Of a stretch of DNA of 64,000 nucleotides, positions 20,603-31,389 are shown piece by piece. The stretch covers positions 126,843-190,842 of the forward strand of contig BLSF01000024.1 in NCBI GenBank assembly GCA_012862575.1, given 5' to 3'. The position numbers and the translations under genes are program-made. This DNA is from Parietichytrium sp. I65-24A (Eukaryota; Sar; Bigyra; Thraustochytrida; Thraustochytriidae). The stretch's first letter is position 1; each line of letters opens with the position of its first letter. The notes under the pieces are model-generated. The model was not told where the DNA came from. It ran no database searches and saw nothing but the letters and a program-made list of their open reading frames with translations.

Positions 20603-22254
20603 TTCTACACAAAGAACTGTTCTTGAGATACGAAATAAATCGGCGTCATTCAGAGTACAGATGTACTCTTTCCCCTTGACTCTGAATTCAGTCTATTCCA
20701 CCCTGCATATTGGGGTCTTGCGTCGTCTTGATTTCCATCACCTTAAAACACTATATTTGTCACTCTGTCTTTGCTGTCTCTATCCAAATTATTTTCCTGG
20801 ATGCAAAAAGAACGTTGGCTTGTGCCAATCACGCTCATAGTCGCGTGGCCAAAAGATGGCGAAGACGTTGAATTTGCGAATTCAAATCTGTAGGCCACTT
20901 TCAGCCGGTTGAACGGTAAGTTCTGGAAGTTCTTCTATGTTGGCCGGCACTGCCTTGAGCCACGGCGGCACTGGGCAACTCAACGCCTATGAAATCGTCG
21001 CTTGGCTAGCTTGCTTCAAACAGGTAAACTTCCTGGAACGAACGGTGCCTCAGTCATGGTACCTCCATTGAAATGCGATCGACTCAGATCCGCTGGTAGG
21101 CTCCTGACTTGGTCCATTGCTCTAGAAAGGTCAGCATCAGCGAAACCCTCCTTTACAAATTCGACAAACGAACCTGGCGCTCATTCTCGCTCATTGTTTT
21201 CTCTCATTCTCAAAAACATTGTTGATTTACAATTTACAAAACTACAATTCGTCTCATCACGGTCACGGTCGATATCTCGCCAACGGATAGCGGCTCCGAA
21301 CCTTGTTCTCGTCTTACTTCTATCCCATATCTATTGTAATCTCTAATACACAAGGTACATCCAATTCATCTTGCTTTTTCTTTTCAAGCTCCTTTCTACT
21401 GCGAGGAATAGAACAGCCATAAGCAGCACTACTGTTAGGCAATATTTAGGCCCTGTCGTATTGGAGGGGATAACTGAGAGACTATGTGCTGAGTAAGCCT
21501 GACTTTTTGGCGAGGTGCACGAAAGGGACACAGTTGGGAGAATTGCTGCCTCCACATCTGTTCTCGTGCGCGACCATGGATCGACGGCACTGACACAGCT
21601 GGATTACATTAATTACCTGTTTATCTTAAACAAACAAGCAAGCAATCAAGCAAACAGATTAAATAAATAAAGAATCGTGGGCGACGACTCAGCTCTTCGG
21701 ACCGCTCTGCCCAAGCCCGCCGCGAATGACTGTACTGGTACCAACCGTCACATGCGGACTTCGCAACGGGCCTCCTCTTGTTCTTCCTCTTCTTCTTCTT
21801 CATTTTCAACGATTAAAGTCAACCGCGTTGTGGTGGGCGCCAATCTATTACTTTGTGCTCTTCCTTCTTTCACGGATTTCAGAAGAACATCTTATTCTTA
21901 TTCTTGCGTTTGGCGTCTGTGGAGAGAAATAGGCTCATTCTAATTCTGACCCGCTAGCATTAGCGTTTGGGGTAATTGACTCTGTGTGGGACGATTCTCG
22001 CGACTGTCGAAAGAGGTAAAGCTGTCCATCGATCGAGCCATCGATGACTTCGTGTCGATGGATGGATCGATCAAAATTCAACAGAGGATGTGGGTGTTTG
22101 CTGTGCTTGCGCTGTTTGTTCTTCTCCTTCTCCTTCTTCACTTCTCCTTTCTTCTGCATCGCGCAAAGAGGACGAAGCGAGCGAAGCTTTAGAGCGAATG
22201 GAAAAACTTGTGCAGGATTGACTCGAAAGAGAGTGGAGATATCGACCAACGATA

Positions 22255-22291
<37 letters not shown>

Positions 22292-22689
22292 CCGACCGCA
22301 TGCAGAGTGGAAGCGCGAAGGGCCAACTACGCCCTTGCGAGATCAGGTTCCCAAGTTATTTCATCTGTCAGAATTCACAGTCAGGACTAGTTCACAGGCC
22401 AGCACAAGTTGTGTCAAAGCAAAAGTCCAGGCGCATCTAAACTAGTCCGCCATAAAGTCTTTCGTAGTCAGAGTTCGGCATGTTAAGCATGAAAAGAGAC
22501 ACTCAAGAGATTATACAACGCATTTACCGCAAACACACCTACCTATCATACAATGGCATCTCCTCTGCTCCCCGTAGATGGATCCAGAGCACATGCAGAC
22601 CCTCAATTGGAAAGCAGTGCGTACGGAGCATCGGACATTGGGCACATCGACGGTGAGATTGCAGATACAGGAAGACAAGAGCGGTAAAG
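20603..22689. other. 2.1-kb intergenic region, no supported gene
   Basis: Begins with the DHODH 3' end (AATAAA 20634). Holds CTCTGAATTCAG (20680-20691), a CGATCGA-rich patch (about 22025-22072), a (TC)n tract (22258-22288) and a fused copy of the two recurrent words reading TCAGAATTCACAGTCA (22368-22383). No convincing coding sequence. Confidence 0.5.
22258..22288. repeat. (TC)n microsatellite
   Basis: Uninterrupted dinucleotide run of about 15 units. Confidence 0.95.
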
Positions 22690-23070
22690 ATGGCAAAGTT
22701 CGCGGTGATGATGGTGGCGGTGATTGCTGCGGCGCAGGTCTTGGGCCAGGCTGAGGCTTCTTCTGCCGGGCTGCGCGAGACGATTCTCGCGAGCAACACT
22801 GCGCTAAAACGTAAGAGGTCTGGGAAGAGGAAGTCCTCGAAAACGTCTACCGCAACGAGCTGCCCGTCGAACCAGGTCATGGTGGAATGCTCGCTGCCGA
22901 AGGCTTGCTGGAGAAAGTGCGGTGAGGAGGACCCTATCTGCGTGAGAATGTGCGAACTTCCGTCCTGCCAGTGCCCTTACGACTTGCCTATTTGGGACGA
23001 AGCAAACAGTCTTTGCGTCGCCGAGGGAAACTGCCCAGGGGACGACACTGGCTCTTCTCAGGAGTTCTAA
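22690..23070 (+). CDS. Small secreted cysteine-rich protein, TIL-domain type
   Basis: 126 residues. A signal peptide covers about residues 1-23 (hydrophobic MMVAVIAAAQVLG, then QAEA). A basic linker follows (KRKRSGKRKSSK), possibly a processing site. The rest has ten cysteines with the spacing C-x8-C-x5-C-x3-C-x6-C-x3-C-x4-C-x-C-x13-C-x5-C, which resembles trypsin-inhibitor-like (TIL) domains, normally held by five disulfides. TIL domains inhibit proteases or occur in adhesive secreted proteins. The tail GDDTGSSQEF is acidic. Predicted extracellular; target unknown. Convergent with the RsfS gene. Confidence 0.7.
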   Translation: MAKFAVMMVAVIAAAQVLGQAEASSAGLRETILASNTALKRKRSGKRKSSKTSTATSCPSNQVMVECSLPKACWRKCGEEDPICVRMCELPSCQCPYDLPIWDEANSLCVAEGNCPGDDTGSSQEF

Positions 23071-23474
23071 ATTATGACGCGCTCTTTTTGCGCCAAAATG
23101 TTTTTGTCGTGGCGCACCACGTCCCCTTCCAAAATGATGAACTGAGCATGGAGGCGGCGCCTTATTCTTGGCGCGCCAGTTCCCGTTGTCCCGTACAATG
23201 TTAGCGGCGCTGGCACTGCCTTGGTCAGAATTATGTTGTGAGAATCAGCATGGAAACCCGATATTCGCGCTCACATATAGGTCGCAAACAAAAGAATTTG
23301 TTTTTTCTGCCTCGCTTTTGTTCACATCTTGTTATCCTTCTTGACTGTGCGAATGCTGTAAGGAATCTATTCTCTTCCGAAGAACAAACTCAAGAATGGC
23401 CCTCTATAAAGTTTAACTTTACTGTAATTACAAAATACACGAAGATTGATTGCTTCGAGGAAACTAACGGAGTC
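23071..23474. other. Convergent spacer between TIL and RsfS genes
   Basis: Probably the 3' ends of both genes. GC-rich near-repeats containing GGCGC/GCGCC occur at 23078-23215 and could fold; nothing else seen. Confidence 0.4.
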
Positions 23475-24386
23475 TCAGTTTATCTCATGGTCGACCACGC
23501 TATCACCGACATGCTTTGAGACGCGAAAATGCTTTTGTTTAAATTTTCTGCCACGGTGGCGAATACGAGGTGGGGTAGTCTGACCCACATCCAGGTACTC
23601 GCGCACTTCATGCAGAGCTTTTGCTTTGTATTCAGGATCGAACATGGCGTCCAAATCAACTTCCACGCGGCCTTCTTCGGAGAAGATGTTGACATAATAG
23701 TCGCCACACTCCATGGCAATCCAGCGCGATGTCGCTTCAAAGGGCTGCACCGTACACCGTACAATTAGTCAGATTATATAATTTCCTCCTCCCGTACGAA
23801 ACTCGTCTCAAAAACTCACCCTTGTTGGATTTGTAAAGCGTAATCCTCTGATGCGCATTGACTTGTAAATAACCGTGACAAGCTGCTTCATATGGTGCGA
23901 AGATAGCGCCGTGCAGATGATCAGATTGCCCTTGTCCGGGGCATGGTCGGACACAATGTCCTTCGCCTTGTTGGCCTCTAATGCCGTGAGGATCTCTTCT
24001 TCTGTCAGAGGCTCCCCCGGCTTGTTTATGATGAGCCCTTGGTCTTTGTCGAGCATCCTATCCGCGGCTGCCACCCACTTTTGTGCCCGTTCGCGGCGTG
24101 ACTCCAGACTAACATCCGCCATCGGCGCATCCATGGCTTCCTGGCTCATGTCCGAGCTCAAGTCCATCGCAGGCAAGTTATCCGGCGGATTCCATTCCCA
24201 GGGCAGCTCCTCCGCTTTCTGAGAGCTGCTCTGCCATCTCTTCCACCCGGCCAGCTGCGTTCTCGCCAACGCATTCACATTCACATTCACATGCACATTC
24301 ACATCCACATACAAGTGCACATTCGCGCGCCGCGTTACGAGGCCAGCCACATGCTGGCGCAGCACCAGCCTCCGAGCGAGAAACAT
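23475..24386 (-). CDS. Mitochondrial ribosome-silencing factor, RsfS/Iojap (MALSU1) family, two exons
   Basis: Exons 24386-23820 and 23744-23475; a 75-nt intron (GTGAGT...GTGCAG), phase 0; spliced protein 278 residues. The family core runs from LTEEEILTALEANKAKDI through LIICTALSSHHMKQLVTVIY in exon 1 to RWIAMECGDYYVNIFSEEGR in exon 2, the last matching the family's W-x5-GD-x-x-V-x-IF signature. RsfS proteins bind the large ribosomal subunit protein uL14 and block joining with the small subunit, or help assemble the mitochondrial large subunit. The N-terminus MFLARRLVLRQHVAGLVTRR is a typical basic mitochondrial presequence. Just after it comes an odd VNVHVNVNV stretch encoded by imperfect 6-bp repeats (about 24270-24320). 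The ATG at 24386 is the first in frame. Confidence 0.85.
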
Positions 24387-25098
24387 GGATCCTTCACTTC
24401 GCAACTCGCAAGTCGCAATACTTTCAATACTTTCCTAAGCAACCGAATCTGTTGATATACACCTCGGACGACGCTCCTCTCCGCCTCCTATTAACTCGTG
24501 ACACACCAATGTTTAATGTTCAATGTGCAATGTTCAATGTCCAATACTGAGCGCGGACTCTTTCTTCCCCGCCACCCAGCAACACCAACAACACCAACAA
24601 CACCAACAACACCAGCACCTCCGCAGTTCTACCCCTTCGACTAGATACCGATTAAGAGTCCGGCTGCGCTCACATGCGCTTCGACCCCGGTGCGGACATC
24701 TCGGCGCGAAGTCAGGCAGCCTCCTTCGCTACAATTCTTGGCTACTATGTACTGTTTGTGAATACGGATGGAGGTAGATAGTTAGGGAGATGAGCCTTGG
24801 CTGAACAAATGATGTGCCAATATATCCGGATCGGGATGTCCCGGCGTATTTCTTGTAAGAACTGTTCTTTTAATCCTTCAGAGCAGGGGTGCGGACGCGT
24901 GAGTGAGTCTTAAGGTGTACGCGTCGAGGACTCCTTGGCAGCTCTTCCTCTTTCTCTTCCCCACAAGTGCATAGTCTAAATTACACAGTGTAAAGCGTGT
25001 ATCGTCAAGTGTCAAGTGTCAAGTGTCAAGTGTCAAGTGTCAAGTGTCAAGTGTGGGAAACTTTGTAAAGCGTGAAGCGTCAAGTGTCAAGTGTCAAG
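24387..25098. other. Divergent promoter region between RsfS and the 25.1-kb gene
   Basis: Contains a 9-bp ACACCAACA-type array (24581-24618) and the GTCAAGT heptamer arrays next to the plus-strand gene (25004-25052 and 25079-25098). No gene. Confidence 0.5.
25004..25098 (+). repeat. GTCAAGT heptamer arrays abutting a start codon
   Basis: Seven perfect GTCAAGT units at 25004-25052, and after a 26-base gap another nearly three units at 25079-25098 that end at the ATG at 25099. Each array is preceded by a similar GTAAAGCGTG segment, so the whole block of about 75 bases seems duplicated. Confidence 0.9.
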
Positions 25099-25717
25099 AT
25101 GTTAGCTCACGCTTTGCGGTCTAGTTCACTTGCTCTCACAAAGCTTCCTCGCAGCAGCAATGTGTCGTGCTTTGCAAGTGCTCAAATGCGTTCCGCGAGC
25201 TCGAAAGACCGGGCTGAGGAGACAGGGTTTAGCGTTCAACAGCGTGGAGAAGTGAAGGTGGCCGGACAAGGAGAGCAGCGCTTGTACAAGAGCAGGGAAG
25301 AGGCCGACGACGCCAAGGCAGTGGACTGGGTGAATCAGATTCAGCTGGAAGAGGTCCCGGAACAGGCATTCGTGTCCAGGGACACCGTGGATTTGGCGTA
25401 AGTTTCGGGAATGTCGATGGACGATGTTCGATGGACGATGTTCGATGGACGATGTTCGATGGACGATGGACGATGGAGGAGGGCTTTTTACTTTTGCTCA
25501 CGCGTTGTGAAATTTGTGCGGAGATAGGAGCGCGATCAAGAATAGGTACAGCAGCAAGGCGAGGGCAGAAAAGGTGCGACTGACGCATGCGCAGATCAGC
25601 GGAGCGTTTGATTCATCGTCGCCTGTAGAGCAACTGGTTTCCTTGGGAATTAGCCAACCTGACGCGGAATTGATTTGTAAACATGTCGGTCGTGCGAATA
25701 TGATAAAGCTTCACTGA
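25099..25717 (+). CDS. Unrecognised putative mitochondrial protein, two exons
   Basis: Exons 25099-25397 and 25528-25717; a 130-nt intron (GTAAGT...ATAG), phase 2; spliced protein 162 residues. The first 40 residues (MLAHALRSSSLALTKLPRSS, then FASAQMRSASS) are rich in Arg, Ser and Ala and lack acidic residues, as in mitochondrial presequences. The mature part has QRLYKSREEADD, VDWVNQIQLEEVPEQAFVS and a C-terminal helical segment (VEQLVSLGISQPDAELICKH) resembling a small helix-turn-helix or UBA-like fold; I do not recognise the family. The intron holds a 14-bp minisatellite. A second possible acceptor lies at the GTACAG a few bases downstream but would break the frame. Confidence 0.5.
25414..25476 (+). 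repeat. 14-bp minisatellite in an intron
   Basis: Four or so tandem units of CGATGGACGATGTT, degrading into 7-bp CGATGGA units at the end. It makes up about half of the 130-nt intron. Confidence 0.85.
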
Positions 25718-26059
25718 GCACGCTGCTCTGCTGTAGCTTGTTTCGTGTGTGTTGAAGAAAGAGGACTTGTAGCCCTCATCTCATCCATAGCAGATTTTGA
25801 AAAAAATGTCAGGTATCATTCTATTTTCTTTTCTCAATTCTTTTTACAGTTTAAAAATTAACTGTAAAATCAATTAAAATTCAAAAAAGTGAAATTAACT
25901 GTAAGAAGGAAGCAGTACCGTTGCAAGTTTACCAAAGCGGGAAAAGAATAAAAACACACACACGTCACGCTCACCAAGTAATCGAGCGGAGTAATGAAAT
26001 AGGCGCAGATGTGAAGCGTCGCGGGAAGAGCAATTCCAAAATATAGAGTACCAGAAGTA
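25718..26059. other. Convergent spacer, AT-rich
   Basis: AT-rich 3' regions of two convergent genes; contains TTAACTGTAAAATC and TTAACTGTAAGAAG as a direct repeat (25858-25906). No gene seen. Confidence 0.45.
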
Positions 26060-27635
26060 TTAGATGTCAGACTCCAAGAGCACATTCCCGCCCTCCAACG
26101 GAGACGCAAAGATTCGAATGATAGGGCGTTTGTTCATGGTCATTCGGCCAATGTGCACATTGGAGTAGCCGTACGTGGGCAGCTCGCCAGAACCAAGTTT
26201 AATCTGCTGCGTCAAGTGCCCTGTATTAACGTCCCAGAGCCGTAAAGTCTTGTCAAGCCCGATAAGAGATAGGTGATTTTCACGCTCGTCAAGACTGAGT
26301 TTTGCGATCGGCCTGTGGTTCCAGACGTGCCCGCTGTAGCAAAGCACGGGACTAAGTTCCACAGAAGATGAGCAAACTTTGCGCCTATCCAGGCGTACTA
26401 GACGAAGGTGCTCCTTGCCAGACTCGAATGGTCCGCTGCGATGCACAAGAAGAGCATTGGGGTCCGAATCGAGGGCGTGCATCGAGGTCAGCAGTGTATA
26501 ATCCCCAGCGCTAGAGCTCCCGCCAACCCGAATAGTTCTATTCGAGCGAAGGTCTCGGGTGAAGAGCCTGCCCTTATCTGACCCGAGAAATAGGGTGTTA
26601 TCGTTGTCGCCCATACACATCGAGTGAGCCTCGAAGGACTCGCGGCTCAAGGGAAGCGAAGCGAACGAATCATACTTGATCATATCAATCCGCCTATTAC
26701 CATCCATGCTCACGTAAAACTGGTTTTGCTTGGCCAGAGCTGAGGCAATGCAGCCGGTGGAGTGCCTAAATCCCCACCAACTAGTGACACGACCAGCTTC
26801 CAAGTCCACAAACCACACTTGCTGCGCATGGTCGCTCTTGTACGCAGTGAACAAGAGCGGGCGGATGGAGCCTTGCATACAGCCCCAGTCCAAGCGAGCC
26901 AAATTCGGCTCACCAATGTCGACGATGAAACTCGCCTGCGGTTCATACGTCGGGTTGCCTGCGCTGTCGAGAGCGCGGCCAATATGTACTCTCCGTGAGT
27001 CTGCAGCAAGGTACGCCTGTCCAACGTGGTACTCACCGCCACTCGTAAAGTCTGTGAAGGTTGAAAACCGCGGCTTGCTGTGGTCTGGAAGCGGGACGTT
27101 TCGCATAGCAACGGTGGACATGGCCCCAACCAGCACATCATTTTCGATCGCATAGTGCGATCTAAACCCGCCAAGTTCCCTTCGCATGCACATCGCGGCC
27201 ACCGACCACGGACCTCTTGTTGACTTTTCCAAGACCCTGTTTCTCCAGCCCGAAAATACTGCCCCACGCCGTGCCGGTGCGTCGCGCTTCGCCATCGCCA
27301 TCGCCTCTTGCTCCTCCGTTGCTGCGTCGTTTTCGTCATCGCTCAGCACGGTCCCAACCGGGAAATACCTATCTCTCTTCGCGCAGTACTCAAGCCCGGC
27401 AATTCGTGGGCGTCCACCATCGTTTGCATCATTCGCGTCGGCATTCGAAGACCGGTGTCCGTGGTCATTATGTCGTCCTTGTTTGCCATCGCGCCGCCGC
27501 TTCCAATGCGGCTTGGCCACATGGGCCACATGGGGCCGCGCTGCCCCACGCCCCCTCTTGCCTATCTTTCCTCTGCGTATACTCCCCCGCGACGCCGTGT
27601 CCGGCCTACCTTTGAACCACTGCAACAACACTGCA
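26060..27635 (-). CDS. WD40-repeat protein, DCAF4-like; 5' end unresolved
   Basis: About 525 residues of open frame. The segment RIAGLEYCAKRDRYFPVG near the N-terminus matches the entry motif of DCAF4-type substrate receptors (known partners of the DDB1-CUL4 ubiquitin ligase), and the rest is a degenerate WD40 propeller: VWFVDLEAGRVTSWWGF, LFLGSDKGRLFTRDLRSNR, and a clear last blade LSLIGLDKTLRLWDVNTG. No in-frame ATG precedes the conserved motif; the first is at 27301, which would remove it. A good acceptor (CTTATTGCAG, ending at 27636) suggests an upstream exon that I could not locate, so 27635 is an exon edge and not a start codon. An overlapping frame with several ATGs (27549-27343) is out of frame and short. 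The 5' part is rich in Arg and Asp/Asn. Confidence 0.6.
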
Positions 27636-28048
27636 CTGCAATAAGGAAGCACAACGTCACAATGTCAATATCACAATGTCAGAGCGTCTGCGACGAGAGA
27701 TATAAGGACTTGGATGTCGAAGACTGCAGCGTTACTGTGCTGCCGCTGTCTAGTTCTCTCTCTCTCTCTCTGCTGGCTGTGTTGTGTGTTGTCTCTTTGG
27801 TCGTGTTCTGAAGTCACTCACTGTCTCTGCTGTCTCTGCTGTCTCTGACTTCCTTCACCTGTCTCGTGAGCTAGCCTCCGGTTAGCGCAAACGCTTCAAG
27901 TCCATTGCATGCACTCAACAACAGCAACAACAACCAAAAGTTCTCATTCACTACCCTTCTTCGCAGTCTGCGCTCCCTTTTGTTCTTTAATAGTTATTAT
28001 TTTCCCATGAATTTCCAATTTGGAAATGATCAAAGAAATGCAATTATT

Positions 28049-28240
28049 TTCTGCGTTGGGTGAAAAGGAAAGAGAGAAGAAGTCAACTTGCAGACAACGC
28101 AGCAAGAAAAAAGAAAAAAGAAAGAAAGAAAGAAAAAAGAGGGGGAGGAGAAGGTAGGAGGAGGAGGAGGGAGGCGGGAGTGGAAGGGAAGAAGGGTGCT
28201 GAGAGGGAGCGGGGAAGCACTCGCGGGAAGAAGCAAGAAG
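28049..28240 (+). repeat. Polypurine tract, (GAAA)n to GGA-rich
   Basis: Nearly pure purine on the plus strand after a short mixed start: A-rich GAAA units at 28105-28140 pass into G-rich GGAGGAGG at 28140-28190 and GGGA-rich DNA to 28240. Such strand asymmetry can form triplex or slipped structures. Confidence 0.8.
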
Positions 28241-31023
28241 CTCAGAGCAAGGCCTACTGATCGCTTATCTGATACTAGGGTTTCAAGTCGCGAGCGCGGG
28301 TGGTTGCAGGCCTACCTCCGTGCTATCGATCTCCTATGGAGTTGAAGTATTCGGCCTCCCTCCCAGTGCGATGCTCACCCAAACTAATTCCTATCAAAGT
28401 CTAACTCACTTCTTCGCTTTGCTTCTTCCCGGAAAAAAACAAACGAAAGAAAAACTGACTGTTTGGACAGTGTGAACTTGCTTGCTTTTACGTGCTTTCT
28501 TGCAAGCTACTGTGAGAGAGTAAGAAAGTAAGAAGCAACCTTGCCTCTTAGTAACAAGAAAAGCTCAGAAACAGAAACAACTTATGAACCAGAGACAGGA
28601 ATACATAGCACTTCGCACCGGATCCTACCATCAGATCTAGCCTTCAATGAGCACTTCTCTTGTTCTCTTTCGATCTATGTAAAATCTATTAGCTGTAGCT
28701 ACTATTATAGTACCAATACGTAGTAATTATAGCTATCTACTACAGAATGGACTGATGGACTGATGGATTGAGTTTGGAGAAGTATTTGTCAATGTTTGTT
28801 CAAAAATGAACATAGCTGAGACAACTGACACGGCGAGGGTGGCTAGCATAGTGTTTGCCTAACAGGCCATGCGAAAGCCTTGAGAACGCTTTGCCCACGG
28901 ATAACGCTGGCTCTACGGCCTGCGGAGCGGGTTACACGGTTGCGCCCTGCTGCTGAGGCATGCTCTGTCAATGCTGCACACTAGCGCAGATATACCGGTA
29001 ACAGCACCACTCAGGCTGGCGAGGCAAGAGACGACGGTCACCGAATGCCGAGCCTGCCGAGACTCTGAGCCTCTCATAGCGCGTCTCACTGCCTCTCAAT
29101 CTGTCCGAAACGGTGTTGGACATTGGACGTTGTTTTCTACTTCTGAATTCTGACAGTGAATCCTGAATTCGGGGCCAGCGCTAGCCTAAAAAAGGCAGGC
29201 GAACGATAGTGAGCAGCTGTAACCCCTGTCATAGTGGGGTGTTAAGAAATGTGCAAAAACGTGCAAAAACTTCACCTGCTCCTTCGTGGACTAGTTAGGA
29301 TTAACCGTGAGCGCTATAAGTCAATTGCTTTGCCCTCCTCCACCAGCACCAAGAGGCCTCAAATTCCTCAATCAAATTTTCGTCATGAGCTTTACAGTGT
29401 TAGTGTCTGTTTCCCACGCACAATACAACTTATAGTTTCCTTGACTTGATAGCGTGCTTTCCATGAAACTTTCGTTGGCGCACAAGACTGTCGCTGTCTC
29501 CATCAACTCAATCCCTGCCTCACGGCAAATTGGTCAGTCAATCATCCGAAGGCAACCGAGAAGAAGAAAAAAAGCGCAGTCATCACTATTTGGCCGTTTG
29601 GCTTCTCGAAATTCTGTCTGCTGAGAGATTCCGAACGCTGCGGAACAGATTGTTCTAGTAGGCAAGTTTGTTGAAGCGGTTCTGCCAATTAACTTATCCG
29701 TGGACCAAAGTCTCCCTATTGATCCTCATTACATTAAATGGGACGCAGATGTGCCCAACTTGTGGATTCCGAGGAACTCTCTTGCAGGACCCGAGCACTG
29801 ATTGAAAGGCAGCTACAGTGGCGCAAGCCGGGTCGGGCCCCTTCCGCCCGACGTTCCTGTGGTTGTAGCCCGAATCCTACACATCGAAAATAAGTGGCAA
29901 CCAAGTCCCACAGGTTGTAGCTTTGCATAACCTCACTCGAAGGACTACGTTCCCACTGAAAAAGTTGGAGAGGCGGCGACTCATCGTGTGTAGAATCCAT
30001 TCTATTGAATTGACTATAGAGGCCTTATCGGGAAACAAACTCCGCTTCGAGGGATGGAAGCTGTTAAGAAGCTAGCGACTTGTGGAATTCCAATGTCTAT
30101 AGTATTAGTTAGATAGGTCTACCAGAGAAGAGGACGAGGCGGAATCAAATTGCCGCCTCCGCCCGAACCTGTGAGAACACGGGCTCCCTAACAAAACTCC
30201 GAAGGAAAAACTAGTGGCGGAGACCAGCTCAGAATCCACTCATTGCAAAAGATGAGCTTGGGGCGGTAGAGCTTTGATGTGAAGGAAGAGCTTTGCAGAA
30301 TTCAGGAGAGGATGCTCCTGAAGGCACGAGTCAAGCAGATGAGTGGAAATGGTAGATGCCCAGCTGACGCGAATCCACAGTCAGAGGAGTCAGAGTGTGC
30401 ATCGCATTTTAAGACAGCACACCTACACCTGAGGGGATGAGGCTGATGGGTTAAATATGGTTCGATTGGCAGCTCGGGAAGACTACAACTACTGCAATAC
30501 AGGCGAATTGCGATGACTGCATGAATCAAGTATTATCATGTGGAGCTTGGAGAAGGCCACTCGGCCACTCTTGCTATCACCTGCCGTATACCTTCACGCT
30601 GCATCTGTGACATTCTGGAACCAACGAGAGTTCTTCTATGCAATGTATCCGATTTAAAATCGATGTGAGAATGGCTGGGGAAGAGGCACAATTTCAATAT
30701 TGCCTGGCACTGGTCTGTCTGATGACGCTCAACCTCGATTGGCCAAGCTGTTTGTCTTTTGGCTGAACGCAAATGTGCGCAGCGCTCGTATTACATGCCT
30801 TCAATTTGTGTGAGATTTACAACACTACTTCGACGTTGGAGCGACGGGGATTCATTCAACTAGCGTGACTTGCGCTTCCCATTTTGTCTTTACGCGACTT
30901 CGCTGAGCATCAATCGTTGGTCATGAAGAACGAGATAGATCACCTTCATCTCTCGGTTGCGACTGAGGCCAACAGGAAGTATCATGTTTTGCGAGGTCAC
31001 GTGATGCCGCGGCTCGTGAAGCG

Positions 31024-31389
31024 TCATGAATAGCTCAGTTCTGTCCCTTTTGAAGGAATTACTCGCTCGCCAGAGCTTGCGCTGCTCGTGATGTTGATCC
31101 GCTTGCCGCGAAAGGGAAGGAAACTTTTGTGTGCGATACTTAAACGAGAAAGCGAAACTCGTACGGAGTGTTCCACGCTGCGTGCAGTGCAGTGCAGTGC
31201 AGTGCAGTGAGGAGCGGAGCGGAAGAAACTCAGGACTTTTTTCCCCCTTTTCGCCTTCAATCTTGCTCACTGAAAGCAAACGCCAGTCCTTGGAACGTCA
31301 GCGCGTGGAATTGGATCTTGGTGAACGAACAGGTTTCTTCCGAGTGCTGCTGCGAACACCGCACAAACAACCAGCCTTGTCAGGGACAT
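31024..31389 (-). CDS. Weak candidate: small spliced secreted protein
   Basis: If exons 31389-31271 and 31177-31024 are joined across a 93-nt GTGAGC...GCAG intron (phase 2), the result is a 90-residue protein that starts with a good signal peptide (MSLTRLVVCAVFAAALGRN) and has a basic Ser-rich mature part. Each exon alone is short, no family is recognised, and the supposed acceptor follows the GCAGT pentamer array and not a pyrimidine tract. This could easily be chance. Confidence 0.15.
31184..31208. repeat. (GCAGT)5 pentamer array
   Basis: Five perfect tandem pentamers, visible on the plus strand. Confidence 0.95.
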
